From Orlajensenia sp037404875 (lineage in GTDB: Bacteria > Actinomycetota > Actinomycetes > Actinomycetales > Microbacteriaceae), in the NCBI RefSeq assembly GCF_037404875.1, contig NZ_JBBELO010000030.1, positions 1 through 64,000 of the forward strand: a DNA stretch of 64,000 nucleotides, given 5' to 3'. Below the pieces are notes generated by a model. The model was not told the DNA's origin and did no database searches. It saw only the letters and a program-made list of their open reading frames with translations. The translations under genes were made by a program, and so were the position numbers. This document shows positions 1 to 9,409 of this stretch, piece by piece; positions within the stretch are counted from its first letter, which is position 1; each line of letters begins with the position of its first letter.

Positions 1-153
1 CCCGGAGGTTCTCCTCACGTCAAGCCCGAAACGCCACCAACCTCATGGCCGGGTACACCTAGAGGCCGGCCCGGCTGAACGGAAGGACCGGGCTCATCCG
101 AATGAGTTGATCACCCGAAGCGACCGTGCTCCACCGACTCGAAAAGGTGTCTC

Positions 154-1296
154 ATGTTCACCATCAAGGTGCAGCTGCTCGAAGTGCACTGCGCGAAGAC
201 CGAATCCGACCTCTCGTCCGACAAGTTCCTGCTGACCGGCGCGATTCTCACGAACGGAGACAAAGCCCCGTTCGTCATGGACTCTTACGTCCGCATCAAC
301 GACGGCGAATCTCGTGATCTCTCCAAATACTCATGGACGCTCAAATCGCCCGACCGCAGCGTCACGTTCGCGCTGTCCGGGTGGGATATCGATGAGAACG
401 ACAGCTGGACGAACGAGGGAACGCAATATGCGTACGCCGCCATCGCTACCGCGATCTCTGGGACGGTCGGGGCCGTGGCGACTCCTGTGGCTGGCGTCGC
501 CGTTGGGCTTGTCGCCGCCTTCGCCCACGGAATGATCGACGCGTTCACAGCCTGGGACAAGAACGACCATCTCTTCGACTACACAGAGACGGTGTCATTC
601 GGCGGGATGTTCTTCGCGGATCGGGAATATGAAAAGACCGTTACACCGAACTTCCGCGGAAGTGGAGCAATCGCCGATGTGAATTACTCCCTGACGATCA
701 AGATCCACTGTTCAGAGGACTCGGACGTACCCCAACCCCAACCCGACTTCCCGCAGCTGTATCGGTGGGCGAACAAGATGGCCGGATACGAGGGTTTCAT
801 CGGTGCCTTTCCAACGAACATCACGAAGAGGCACCAAGATGGGAGCCTCTGGGTCGATTGCGTCTGCTTCACTGCCGAGCACGCCACCTGGCGTGATGTC
901 CCCGCACGGCAGTTGGGCAACGTCCCATTGAACGACTTCGTGGCGCACATGATAACGACCCACACCTACGCCGCCCAGAATGGATTCCGGGTCGGCTTTC
1001 CCACCTACTTCGGTGCCGAATACGAGGAACGCGTCTACGGCGCGATCCTTCTCCCCGAATCGTCCGTCGTCGTTCAGGATGTGAGCAGAGCGGGCGAATT
1101 GAACAACATACCCGTCGACGACATCGGGCAACGCCTGCAACAGGTCTCCGACTACGCGACACGAAACGGGTATGTGGGCGGATACCCAACCATGCAGAAC
1201 GCGACGTACAACGGCAACGAAGTCTTCGGCGTGATTCTCGTCAAACCCGGCTGCGCGGAGGTGCGCAGTTACGCGATTTACGAACCCCCGAAGTAG
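154..1296 (+). CDS. Repeat-containing protein of unknown function
   Basis: 380 aa, not recognised as a named family. The first ~200 residues look like a beta-rich domain interrupted by an Ala/Gly/Val-rich hydrophobic stretch (about residues 92-128) that could insert into a membrane. The C-terminal ~180 residues hold three diverged copies of a ~58-residue unit, each with an aromatic-Gly core (YEGFIGAFPT, NGFRVGFPTYF, NGYVGGYPT) followed by a strand such as VYGAILL or VFGVILV. There is no signal peptide or lipobox. The ATG lies after a weak AAAGGTG ribosome site. The gene stands alone, convergent with the glycosidase operon. Coding is clear from codon bias; function is unknown. Confidence 0.8.
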   Translation: MFTIKVQLLEVHCAKTESDLSSDKFLLTGAILTNGDKAPFVMDSYVRINDGESRDLSKYSWTLKSPDRSVTFALSGWDIDENDSWTNEGTQYAYAAIATAISGTVGAVATPVAGVAVGLVAAFAHGMIDAFTAWDKNDHLFDYTETVSFGGMFFADREYEKTVTPNFRGSGAIADVNYSLTIKIHCSEDSDVPQPQPDFPQLYRWANKMAGYEGFIGAFPTNITKRHQDGSLWVDCVCFTAEHATWRDVPARQLGNVPLNDFVAHMITTHTYAAQNGFRVGFPTYFGAEYEERVYGAILLPESSVVVQDVSRAGELNNIPVDDIGQRLQQVSDYATRNGYVGGYPTMQNATYNGNEVFGVILVKPGCAEVRSYAIYEPPK

Positions 1297-1415
1297 ACGA
1301 CGGCCGGGCCGTTGCAACGTTGATGGGCGGCGAAGGCAGCGGAACGATCGTAAGTGTCCGAACGGAGTCCGCCCGCATGATGACGTCATGCGCGCGGCAA
1401 TGCCCTGGATGCTCG

Positions 1416-3707
1416 TCAGGCGTCGTCGCGCACCTCGAACCGCGCAGTCAGCAGCGCCTCATCGACAGAGGACGGGCCGACCAGCAGCTCGAACTCACCC
1501 GGTTCGACGTGGCGATGCGCAGCGGAGTCCACGATGGAGCATTCGGCGACGGGCAACTCGATGCGCACCGTGGTCGACGCACCCGGGGCGAGGTCCACCT
1601 GCCGGTAGGCCTTCAGCTCCTTGTCCGTCCAGCTGACGCTCGTGACGCAGTCCCGCACGTAGACCTGCACCGTCTCCCGAGCCGGGCGCTCCCCGGTGTT
1701 GGTCACGGTCACCTCCGCGACGATGGTGTCGCCCGTGCCGAGCACCCCGTGTGCGAGCTGCAGGTCGGCATATTCCACGGTGGTGTAGGAGAGGCCCTCG
1801 CCGAACGCCCACGCGGGCGCCATCGTGAGGTCCGCGTACCGGTCGCCGTGCTGACCACGGATCTGGTTGTAGTACGTCGGTTGCTGACCCACATGCCGGG
1901 CGAACGAGATCGGCAGGCGCCCTGACGGCTCGACCTTTCCGGCGACGATCTCGGCGATCGCCTGACCGCCGAGCATGCCGGGGTTGGCAGCCCAGATGAC
2001 CGCGGAGGCCTTCGCCACCGAGGGCGGCAGCACGAGTGGCTTGGACGCGAGCAGCACGACGACGACCGGCTTTCCCGTCGCGATCATGGCGTCGAGGAGC
2101 GCGATCTGGGCACCGATCAGCTCGAGCGTCGCCGTCGAGCGACCCTCGCCCACGAGCTCGATGCGGTCGCCGACCACGGCGACCACGACATCCGAGGCCT
2201 CCGCGGCCGCGATGGCCTCGTCGATGAGTCCTTGGTCGGGCGCGCACGGCACGACGATGTGCGGCCGCGGCTGTCCGTCAGGGAAGAGCGTGCCCTGCGG
2301 GTCGTCCTCGAGCGTGAGGATGTCGGCACCGCGTGCGTGCTGGATGCTCCAGCCGTCGATCTGGCGCAGACCGTCGAGCACGGTCGTGATCATCTCGCGG
2401 GGCTGACCGTCGAGCCAGCCGGCCTGACCGGATCCGCCGGCCCAGTCGCCGAGCTGCGTCTGGGCGTCGTCGGCCAGGGGGCCGACCACCGCCACGCGCA
2501 CGGGGTCGGTGGCAGCGAGCGGCAGGATTCCGTCATTCTCGAGAAGGACGATCGAGCGGCGTGCGACCTCGAGGTTGAGTTCGGCATGCTCAGCGCTGCC
2601 GACCACGGCGTCGAGCCCATCGACGGGAAGGCGCGGATTCTCGAAGAGTCCGAGGTCGAACTTGAGGGTCAGGATGCGCGCGACGGCGTCGTCGAAGGCG
2701 TCCTCGGCGAGCATGCCCTGGGCGACCGCGTCCAGCGCGCCTTCGTAGAACTCCGGCGTGGCCATTACCATGTCGTTGCCCGCAGTGACCGCCGCGGCGG
2801 CCGCGTGGGCGTGGTCCGTGTGCACCTTCTGCTCCCAGACCATGCGGCCGACGTTGTCCCAGTCGGTGACCAGCGTGCCGGTGTATCCCCACTCGCCACG
2901 GAGCACGTCGTTCAGGAGCCAGTCGTTGACGGTGATCGGAACGCCGTCCATGCTCTGGTAGCCGAGCATGAACGATCGGCATCCCTCGCGCGCGACGCGC
3001 TCGAACGGCGGGAGGAACCAGCTGCGGAGCTTCCGCTGCGAGATGTCGGCCTCGCTCGCGTCACGGCCGCCCTGGGTCTCCGAGTATCCGGCGAAGTGCT
3101 TGGCCGTCGCGAGGATCGCGGTCGGATCATCGAGTCCCTCGCCCTGATAGCCGCGCACCATGGCGCTCGCGAACTCGCCGATGAGGAACGGATCCTCGCC
3201 GAACGTCTCGTTCACGCGGCCCCATCGCAGGTCCCGGGCGATGCAGAGCACCGGTGAGAAGGTCCAGTGCACCCCTGTCACGGCGACCTCTTCTGCCGTC
3301 GCCCGCGCGACCCGCTCGATGAGCTCCGCGTCCCACGAGGCGGCCATGCCGAGCTGGGTCGGGTAGATGGTCGCGCCGGGCCAGAACGAGTGCCCGTGGA
3401 TGCAGTCCTCGGCGACGAGCAGCGGGATGCGCAGACGGGTTCCCTCGGAGAGCCGGTTCGCCTCGAGGATCCGCTCCGGAGAGGTGTGCAGGATCGAGCC
3501 GACGTGGCGTCGCACGACGATGTCATCGAGGTCGTCGCGTGCGTCGAGCTGCAGCATCTGCCCGACCTTCTCCTCCACGGTCATTCGCCCGAGAAGGTCG
3601 GACACGCGCTCCGCGGTGCTCAGCATCGGATCCTGATAGGGGAGCACCCCCGGGGCCTGATCGGCGTTCACCGTCTGCTCGGCGTTCACCGTCTGGGCGG
3701 AGCTCAT
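1416..3707 (-). CDS. Glycoside hydrolase family 3 beta-glucosidase-like enzyme
   Basis: 763 aa. It should remove beta-linked glucosyl or xylosyl units from the non-reducing end of oligosaccharides. The N-terminal TIM barrel carries the GH3 marks KHFAGY (about 203-208) and the nucleophile motif VTDWDN with Asp282. A second alpha/beta domain and a C-terminal fibronectin-III-like domain (VTVTNTGERPARETVQVYV) follow, matching full-length GH3 enzymes. No signal peptide is seen, so it is probably cytoplasmic and acts on imported oligosaccharides. The reading frame stays open upstream to 4226, but the start is the ATG at 3707, which overlaps the permease stop as ATGA. It is the last gene of the transport operon. 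Confidence 0.93.
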   Translation of the reverse strand: MSSAQTVNAEQTVNADQAPGVLPYQDPMLSTAERVSDLLGRMTVEEKVGQMLQLDARDDLDDIVVRRHVGSILHTSPERILEANRLSEGTRLRIPLLVAEDCIHGHSFWPGATIYPTQLGMAASWDAELIERVARATAEEVAVTGVHWTFSPVLCIARDLRWGRVNETFGEDPFLIGEFASAMVRGYQGEGLDDPTAILATAKHFAGYSETQGGRDASEADISQRKLRSWFLPPFERVAREGCRSFMLGYQSMDGVPITVNDWLLNDVLRGEWGYTGTLVTDWDNVGRMVWEQKVHTDHAHAAAAAVTAGNDMVMATPEFYEGALDAVAQGMLAEDAFDDAVARILTLKFDLGLFENPRLPVDGLDAVVGSAEHAELNLEVARRSIVLLENDGILPLAATDPVRVAVVGPLADDAQTQLGDWAGGSGQAGWLDGQPREMITTVLDGLRQIDGWSIQHARGADILTLEDDPQGTLFPDGQPRPHIVVPCAPDQGLIDEAIAAAEASDVVVAVVGDRIELVGEGRSTATLELIGAQIALLDAMIATGKPVVVVLLASKPLVLPPSVAKASAVIWAANPGMLGGQAIAEIVAGKVEPSGRLPISFARHVGQQPTYYNQIRGQHGDRYADLTMAPAWAFGEGLSYTTVEYADLQLAHGVLGTGDTIVAEVTVTNTGERPARETVQVYVRDCVTSVSWTDKELKAYRQVDLAPGASTTVRIELPVAECSIVDSAAHRHVEPGEFELLVGPSSVDEALLTARFEVRDDA
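3661..3696 (-). repeat. 18-bp tandem duplication in the 5' end of the GH3 gene
   Basis: Two head-to-tail copies of an 18-bp unit differ at one base and encode the repeated N-terminal peptide QTVNAE/QTVNAD. The duplication is in frame and lies before the conserved catalytic domain, so it is probably a neutral length change. Confidence 0.8.
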
Positions 3708-4792
3708 GTGGTCGAACTTCCCGTCGCGGATCGGCCGGGTTCCGCATCCGTGACCACGGCGTCGATCGTGCGCACCTGGGTGACGGCGGCATTCATGTTC
3801 ATGCCCTTCTTCTTCATGGCGCGAGCGCGCTCGCCCGCCGAGCGAAGACGCGGGTTGACGTACTCGTCGATGCCGAAGTTGACCAGTGCCAGGGCCACGC
3901 CGAGAAGCGCGATGCACAGACCGGCCGGCACGTACCACCACCAGTAGTCGGGGAAGGCGTTGTTCTGCTGCGCCCAGAAGAGAATGGTTCCCCAGTTCAG
4001 GTTCGACACCGGGATGACGCCGATGAACGCAAGGGTCGTGAGGCCGAGAACTGCCGCGGTCATGGTGCCGACGAAGCTCGACGCGATGATGGCCATCAGG
4101 TTCGGGAGCATCTCGACCAGGATGATGCGGTGCAGGGGCTCGCCGTTGGCGCGCGCCGCCTGAACGAAGTCGCGGTTGCGCAGCGACATCGTCTGTGCGC
4201 GCAGCACCCGTGCGCCCCAGGCCCATCCGGTCAGTCCCAGAACGGCCGCGATGAGGATAAGCGGTGGATTCTGGAACTGCGACGCGATGATGATCATCAG
4301 CGGCAGCGCGGGAAGCACGAGGAACACGTTCGACAGTGCCGAGAGGGACTCGCTCTTCCAGCCGCGCAGGTAGCCCGCCGTCACTCCCACCACGATCGCC
4401 GTGATCGTGGCCATGATCGTCGCGAGGAATCCGACCACGAGCACGCCGCGGGTTCCGTACACGAGCTGGCTGAAGACGTCCTCCCCGATGTGGGTGGTTC
4501 CGAGCAGGTGCTTGAACGACGGAGGTTGCAGGGTCTCGTTGAGGTTCTGCGTCGTCGGGTCGTACGGCGCGATCAACGGTGCGAAGATCGCCACGAGCAC
4601 GAAGACGCCGAGGATGATGAGGCCGGCGGTCGACTTCGGGTTGCTGAACATCGCCAAGGATGACTTCAGCTGGGTCCAGAACGTCTTCTTCTTGGGGGTC
4701 GACAGGTCGGCGGTGAGCACGCTGGCGGTCTCCGGCGTGCCGGCGCCGGCGGGTCGGACGAGGGTCGAGGACTTCTCTGCGGGAGCGTTCAT
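3704..4792 (-). CDS. ABC transporter permease, DppC/OppC type
   Basis: 362 aa inner-membrane permease of the peptide/nickel/oligosaccharide importer class. After a ~45-residue hydrophilic N-terminus come about six membrane segments. The EAA-type coupling loop is visible as FVQAARANGEPLHRIILVEM around residues 225-245, just where the ATPases dock. The C-terminus extends ~60 residues past the last helix. It starts 2 nt after the upstream permease stop and ends in an ATGA overlap with the GH3 gene, so the two are translationally coupled. Substrate is inferred only from the GH3 neighbour. Confidence 0.93.
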   Translation of the reverse strand: MNAPAEKSSTLVRPAGAGTPETASVLTADLSTPKKKTFWTQLKSSLAMFSNPKSTAGLIILGVFVLVAIFAPLIAPYDPTTQNLNETLQPPSFKHLLGTTHIGEDVFSQLVYGTRGVLVVGFLATIMATITAIVVGVTAGYLRGWKSESLSALSNVFLVLPALPLMIIIASQFQNPPLILIAAVLGLTGWAWGARVLRAQTMSLRNRDFVQAARANGEPLHRIILVEMLPNLMAIIASSFVGTMTAAVLGLTTLAFIGVIPVSNLNWGTILFWAQQNNAFPDYWWWYVPAGLCIALLGVALALVNFGIDEYVNPRLRSAGERARAMKKKGMNMNAAVTQVRTIDAVVTDAEPGRSATGSSTT

Positions 4793-4794
4793 GT

Positions 4795-5952
4795 TCAGGA
4801 CTCCGTCTCGCGAACGCGAGGATCGAGGATGGCGTACGCGATGTCCGCCAGGATGTTTGCGATGAGCACCGCCAGCACGAGCACGAGGAAGATGCCCTGC
4901 ATCAGCGCGTAGTCCTTCGCGTTGGTCGCCCCGAGCAGCAGCAGCCCGATACCGGGGTAGGAGAACACCATCTCCATAACGAGGGTGCCGCCGACGATGA
5001 ACCCGAGGGCGAGGGCGAAGCTCTGGATCTGGGGGAGCACCGCGTTGCGTGCCGCATAGCGCCAGAGAACGCGCTTGTCAGGCATTCCCTTGGCCTGCGC
5101 CACCGTGACGTAGTCCTCGTCGAGCACCGTGAGCATCATGTTGCGCATGCCCAGCACCCAGCCTCCGACCGAGGCGATCACGATGGTGAGCGCCGGGAGA
5201 GCCGCGTGGGAGAGCACTTGGGAGATGAAGTCGACGTTGAAGCCGGGCTCCACGCCGAGCTCGTAGGCGTGGCCGGCCGGGAACCAGCCGAGCAACGACG
5301 AGAAGACGGCGATGAAGATCAGTCCCAGCCAGAAGTAGGGCACCGTGCCCAAGAAGGTCGTGACCGGTACGAGAAAGTCGAGTCGCCCGCCGCGCCGCCA
5401 GCCGACGACGGCTCCGACGATGGTTCCGACGACGAACGAGATGATGGTCGCGATGCCGACGAGGCTGAGCGTCCATGGGAGGGCTGCGCCGATGACTTCG
5501 CTCACGGGCGCCATGCCGCTCGAGATCGAGATGCCGAGGTCGCCACGGAAGAGCATTCCCCAGTAGTGCGCGTACTGCTCCCACACCGTCGTGGAGTTGT
5601 CGAGGCCGAACTGAATGCGCAGCGCCTTCTCGGCTGAGGGCTGCAGCAGCCCTCGGCTGCCGGCCATGTAGGCCTGCACGGCGTCGCCCTTCATCATCCG
5701 CGGGATGAAGAAGTTGATGCTGATGGCCGCCCATGCGGTGAACGCGTAGAACAACACACGGCCGCCGATGAACCGCCACGGTATGCGGCTGTGGCCGCGC
5801 TCCGCCTTGGTCGCGGTCGTGCCGACGAGCGTCGGATCCACAGGCAGAGGCTCTGCCGGTGCCTGATCGACGGGCAGCGTGACGAGCGATTGGCCGTCGA
5901 CGGACGACACCGTTTCGGGATCGTGGTGGCCGGTTGACAGGTCGGCGCTCAT
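4795..5952 (-). CDS. ABC transporter permease, DppB/OppB type
   Basis: 385 aa. An ~80-residue hydrophilic N-terminus precedes the usual DppB layout: a first membrane helix (VLFYAFTAWAAISINFFIPR), a large outer loop, then about five more helices. The coupling loop is YVTVAQAKGMPDKRVLWRYA. It pairs with the next permease gene to form the channel. The start overlaps the stop of the OppF-like ATPase by 4 bp (ATGA), and the downstream permease begins 2 nt after its stop. Confidence 0.93.
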   Translation of the reverse strand: MSADLSTGHHDPETVSSVDGQSLVTLPVDQAPAEPLPVDPTLVGTTATKAERGHSRIPWRFIGGRVLFYAFTAWAAISINFFIPRMMKGDAVQAYMAGSRGLLQPSAEKALRIQFGLDNSTTVWEQYAHYWGMLFRGDLGISISSGMAPVSEVIGAALPWTLSLVGIATIISFVVGTIVGAVVGWRRGGRLDFLVPVTTFLGTVPYFWLGLIFIAVFSSLLGWFPAGHAYELGVEPGFNVDFISQVLSHAALPALTIVIASVGGWVLGMRNMMLTVLDEDYVTVAQAKGMPDKRVLWRYAARNAVLPQIQSFALALGFIVGGTLVMEMVFSYPGIGLLLLGATNAKDYALMQGIFLVLVLAVLIANILADIAYAILDPRVRETES

Positions 5953-6761
5953 CGCACACCTCCGAGGATCGATGCCGCCCGGTTGCGGAAGAACTCCTCC
6001 GGGTCGGGTGAGGCAGCCCGCAACTCGCGGGTGTACGGGTCGCGGGGATGAAGGATGACGTCGTCGGCCGTGCCGCGCTCGACCACCTTGCCCTGGTTGA
6101 GCACCATGATCTCGTCACTGAAGTGGCGCGCGGTGGCGAGGTCGTGGGTGATGTAGAGCACGCCGAGTCCCTCTTCACGCTGCAGGTCGGCGAGCAGGTT
6201 CAGGACTCCGAGGCGGATGGACACGTCGAGCATCGAGACGGGCTCGTCGGCCACGAGCAGGGCGGGACGGGAGGCGAGTGCTCGGGCGATCGCCACGCGC
6301 TGGCGCTGTCCTCCGGACAGCTCGTGGGGACGGCGTTCCATCACCGAATCGGGGTCCAGTCGAACGCGCAGCAGCAGGCGCCGTACCTCGTCGTCGAGCT
6401 CCTGACGCGGAACGACCTTGTCCAACCGCAACGGCCGTTCGATGTGATGGCGGATCGAGTGATAGGGATTCAGAGACGCGAATGGATCCTGGAAGACCAT
6501 CCGCAGCTGCTGGCGATACTTGCGCAGGCCGGCGCCTCCGCGCGGGATGGGGGTGCCGTCGAGCAGCACTTCGCCGCGAGTGGGCGTCTCCAGCTGAGTG
6601 AGGATCTTCGCGATCGTCGACTTGCCGCTGCCCGACTGGCCGACGAGGCCGATGGTCTGGCGCGAATGCAGCGTGAAGCTCACGTCGTCGAGAGCCTTGA
6701 GCTGGCCGGAGCCGCGCACGTTGTAGATCTTGGTGACGTTCTTGAACTCGAGAGTGGTCAT
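5949..6761 (-). CDS. ABC transporter ATP-binding protein, OppF/DppF type
   Basis: 270 aa ATPase that energises the import system. Walker A GQSGSGKS, signature LSGGQRQRVAIARAL and Walker B LLVADEP are all present, followed by an H-loop (ITHDLA). It has the FQDPFASLNP Q-loop typical of oligopeptide/oligosaccharide ATPases. At 270 aa it is shorter than many OppF proteins (~320 aa) and lacks an obvious Cys-containing C-terminal tail. It is coupled by ATGA overlaps to both neighbours. Confidence 0.93.
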   Translation of the reverse strand: MTTLEFKNVTKIYNVRGSGQLKALDDVSFTLHSRQTIGLVGQSGSGKSTIAKILTQLETPTRGEVLLDGTPIPRGGAGLRKYRQQLRMVFQDPFASLNPYHSIRHHIERPLRLDKVVPRQELDDEVRRLLLRVRLDPDSVMERRPHELSGGQRQRVAIARALASRPALLVADEPVSMLDVSIRLGVLNLLADLQREEGLGVLYITHDLATARHFSDEIMVLNQGKVVERGTADDVILHPRDPYTRELRAASPDPEEFFRNRAASILGGVR

Positions 6762-7582
6762 CGGACCACCACTCCCTTCTCGCCGGTGAGGCGGGGGAAC
6801 GAGCGGAGCAGGCTTCGGGTGTACTCGTGCTCGGGATCCGACCAGATCTGCTCGGAGGTCGCGAGTTCGACGATCTCGCCCTCGCGCATGATCGCGATCC
6901 GATCGCTGATCTCCAGCAGCAGCGGAAGGTCGTGGGTGATGAAGATCACCGAGAAGCCGAATTCGTGCCGGAGCTGCGAGATCTGCTTGAGGATCTCGCG
7001 CTGCACGAGCACGTCGAGGGCGGTGGTGGGCTCGTCCATGACCATCAGCTGGGGGCGCAGCGCGAGGGCCATGGCGATCATCACGCGTTGGCGCATGCCA
7101 CCGGAGAGTTCGTGAGGGTAGGAGCGGATTCGCTGTCCACCCACCTTGACGATCTCGAGCAGCTCGATCACGGCCGCGCGTCGCTCCGAGCGGTTCATCT
7201 CCGGACGGTGGATGAGGAACACGTCGTCGAGCTGCGAGCCGATCGTCGTGACCGGGTTGAGGGCGTTCATCGCCCCTTGGAAGACCATGGAGATCTTGTC
7301 CCAGCGGAACCGGCGCATGTCCTCAACGTCGAGGGTGTTCACGTCGATGTCGTCTCCGTCGGCGTCGTGGAAGACGACGCTGCCGCTGGTGATGACCGCC
7401 GGCGGCTTGAGGAGGCGCTGGATGCCGTAGGCGAGAGTGGTCTTCCCACTCCCGCTCTCTCCGGCAAGGCCGACGATCTCGCCGCGCTGGATGTCGATGG
7501 TGACGTTCTTGACCGCCGCGACCGGCGGATCCACGTCATACACGACCGAGAAGTCGCGTATGGAAAGGAGGGAATCTGTCAT
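6758..7582 (-). CDS. ABC transporter ATP-binding protein, OppD/DppD type
   Basis: 274 aa partner ATPase. Walker A GESGSGKT, Q-loop FQGAMNALNP, signature LSGGMRQRVMIAMAL and Walker B LMVMDEPTTALD are intact. Like its OppF partner it is short at the C-terminus. It is the first gene after the solute-binding protein; the 87-bp gap holds a strong hairpin that probably lowers readthrough, giving more binding protein than ATPase. The start has GGAAAGGAGGG shortly upstream. The 3' end overlaps the OppF-like gene by 4 bp. Confidence 0.93.
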   Translation of the reverse strand: MTDSLLSIRDFSVVYDVDPPVAAVKNVTIDIQRGEIVGLAGESGSGKTTLAYGIQRLLKPPAVITSGSVVFHDADGDDIDVNTLDVEDMRRFRWDKISMVFQGAMNALNPVTTIGSQLDDVFLIHRPEMNRSERRAAVIELLEIVKVGGQRIRSYPHELSGGMRQRVMIAMALALRPQLMVMDEPTTALDVLVQREILKQISQLRHEFGFSVIFITHDLPLLLEISDRIAIMREGEIVELATSEQIWSDPEHEYTRSLLRSFPRLTGEKGVVVR

Positions 7583-7611
7583 GAGGAAATGCTTTCAGGC
7601 TCACAGCATGC

Positions 7612-7660
7612 GCATCCGGGGTGGATGGGGACCGTGAGGTCCACCATCCACCCCAGATGC
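7612..7660 (-). terminator. Intercistronic hairpin after the solute-binding protein gene
   Basis: A 16-bp stem (outer arms GGGGTGGATGG/CCATCCACCCC, inner arms GGACC/GGTCC with loop GTGA and a single bulged A) is further extended by GCATC/GATGC after one mismatch. No T-tract follows. The position, just after the binding-protein stop and before the ATPases, is where importer operons often carry an attenuator or mRNA-stabilising stem; that role is inferred. Confidence 0.7.
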
Positions 7661-7669
7661 ACGGGATGG

Positions 7670-9343
7670 CTACTTGACGGGCTTCAGGTTCATCAGAACC
7701 TGGACAGCCGACGGCTGCGTCGGGTCGGCGGTCGCGTACTGGTCATCCTCGCTGGGCCAGCCGGTGTACTTGCGCGTGTTGTACTCGCCCAGGGTCGGGT
7801 GCGTACCGATCGGGATGGCGGGCACGTCCTCAACGAAGATCTTCTGGATCTGGTTGAGGGTCTCGGTGCGGGTCGCGTCATCCGATGCGCTGGCGTACTG
7901 CTGAAGCAGCTTGGTCGCCTCCGGGTTGTTGTAACGCCCGAAGTTGTCGGCCACCTGTCCGCCCGATGCCTGGTCGAGGTAGGCGCCGTTCATCGTGTCG
8001 TCGTAGATGTGCCACGGGTTCGATCCCGAGCCCGACCAGTGCAGCGCGGCCTGGAAGCTGCCCGAGGCGATGTTTCCGAACCACGTGTTGGCGTCAGGAG
8101 TCGCCACCTGCACGTCGGCGCCGAGAGCGGTCTTGACCTGCGACGCGACCAGCTGGATGCCGGTGACGTAGTCGTTCCAGCCCTGGGGGTCCTGCAGCGT
8201 GAAGGACACCGGCTGACCGGAGGGATCCGTCAGCGCGCCGTTGTTCCACGTGTAGCCGGCGTCGGTCAGAACCTTCTTCGCGCCGTCCACGTCGATCGAG
8301 AACTTCTGGTCCTGGTATTCAGGAGCGATGTACTGGTCGCCGGTCGGCTGGGGGATGCCCGTGACGCTCGTGAGTTCGGGGCCGGCGTTGCTGCGGGCCT
8401 TCTCGGCGTGCGCCTTGCGGTCGATGACCATGTTCACTGCCTTGCGGAACGCCACGTTGTCGAACGGAGCCGTGGTCGTGTTGACGAGGATCATGTCGGG
8501 GCTGAGCACGTTGGCGCCCCAGAACACGTTGTGCTTCGGGTCCTTGTCGACGTAGTTCGTCTTGTAGTCGGTGATGAAGATCTGGGCCCAGTCGGTCTCG
8601 CCGCTCTGCAGTGCGCGGAGCAGGCCCGTGTTGTCGTTGTACTCGAGGTACTTCAGCGTGCCGACGGGAACCTTGCCGCCCCAGTAGTCGGAGCGAGCCT
8701 TGAGGACGACGCCCTGCGACGAGAAGCTGCCGACCGTGTACGGGCCCGTGCCGACGGCCTTCTTCACCGGGTCCTTCGCCGGGTCCTTGATGTCCTTCCA
8801 CTGGTGCTCGGGAACGATGCTGGTCTGCAGCACGTCGCCCTGCTTGACGAACTTCGACTCGCTGAAATTCAGGACGACGTTGTCGCCGTCCTTCTTGATG
8901 TCGGAGAGCTTCAGGCCGGCGAGGTCCAGAGCGGGAGTCTTCTTGATCAGGCTGAAGGTGAACACGATGTCATCGGCGGTGAAGGGCTTGCCGTCGCTCC
9001 ACTTGACGCCTTCACGCGGGGTGACGGTCAGCTGGGTGTAGTCGCTGTTCCACTCCACCTTCGATGCCAGCCACGGGGTCGTCTCGTTCTTGCCGACGGG
9101 GTTCACCATGGCGAGCGGTTCGTAGAGCATGCGGTCGTAGCCGAGGGACATGCCCGAGCCCGTGCTGATGAACGGGTTGTTGATCTGCGTAGCGAGAACG
9201 GAAGAACCGTCCGGCTTCGCGACGGTGAGCGAGCCGCTGCCGGCCGCTTTGTCACCGCCGGATGACGCGGAGCATCCGGTCAGTGCGAGCGCGCTGAGCG
9301 CGACGACCGCGCCCCCCACGATCAGATGTTGCTTGAGCCTCAT
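7670..9343 (-). CDS. Extracellular solute-binding lipoprotein, family 5
   Basis: 557 aa. The N-terminus MRLKQHLIVGG followed by a hydrophobic run and lipobox LTGC (Cys24) marks a membrane-anchored lipoprotein. The mature part has the SBP family 5 layout, including WHSD-type motif VKWSDGKPFTADDIVFTF and the late NPEATKLLQQYASASD segment. It delivers substrate to the permeases encoded downstream; the co-transcribed GH3 enzyme points to a beta-linked oligosaccharide rather than a peptide. The frame is open 7 codons further upstream, but ATG 9343 follows AAGGAGAAGC and is preferred. Probable repression by the divergent TetR protein. Confidence 0.93.
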   Translation of the reverse strand: MRLKQHLIVGGAVVALSALALTGCSASSGGDKAAGSGSLTVAKPDGSSVLATQINNPFISTGSGMSLGYDRMLYEPLAMVNPVGKNETTPWLASKVEWNSDYTQLTVTPREGVKWSDGKPFTADDIVFTFSLIKKTPALDLAGLKLSDIKKDGDNVVLNFSESKFVKQGDVLQTSIVPEHQWKDIKDPAKDPVKKAVGTGPYTVGSFSSQGVVLKARSDYWGGKVPVGTLKYLEYNDNTGLLRALQSGETDWAQIFITDYKTNYVDKDPKHNVFWGANVLSPDMILVNTTTAPFDNVAFRKAVNMVIDRKAHAEKARSNAGPELTSVTGIPQPTGDQYIAPEYQDQKFSIDVDGAKKVLTDAGYTWNNGALTDPSGQPVSFTLQDPQGWNDYVTGIQLVASQVKTALGADVQVATPDANTWFGNIASGSFQAALHWSGSGSNPWHIYDDTMNGAYLDQASGGQVADNFGRYNNPEATKLLQQYASASDDATRTETLNQIQKIFVEDVPAIPIGTHPTLGEYNTRKYTGWPSEDDQYATADPTQPSAVQVLMNLKPVK

Positions 9344-9409
9344 TGCTTCTCCTTTGTAAGACACTTCAGTGTGCCCCTCTGGGCGGGGTGGACCGGCTAG
9401 CCGGACACT

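Noticed and set aside
69..93. Hairpin GCCCGG-N13-CCGGGC near the window start
   Set aside because: Six-base arms with a long loop; could be the terminator of a gene outside the window, but support is too weak. No coding end could be assigned to positions 1-153 either.
3708..4226. Open frame extending the GH3 protein to 936 aa
   Set aside because: The extension is antisense-type Arg/His-rich sequence overlapping the permease gene on the same strand in another frame; ATG 3707 in the ATGA overlap is the natural start.
6827..9265. 812-aa plus-strand open frame across the transporter genes
   Set aside because: It is antisense to two ATPase genes and the SBP gene, with composition typical of a high-GC shadow frame (DVLD/EHVVR runs) and no domain.
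9361..9372. Small inverted repeat ACACT-TC-AGTGT before the SBP start
   Set aside because: Five-base arms are expected by chance; the 22-bp palindrome is the far better operator.
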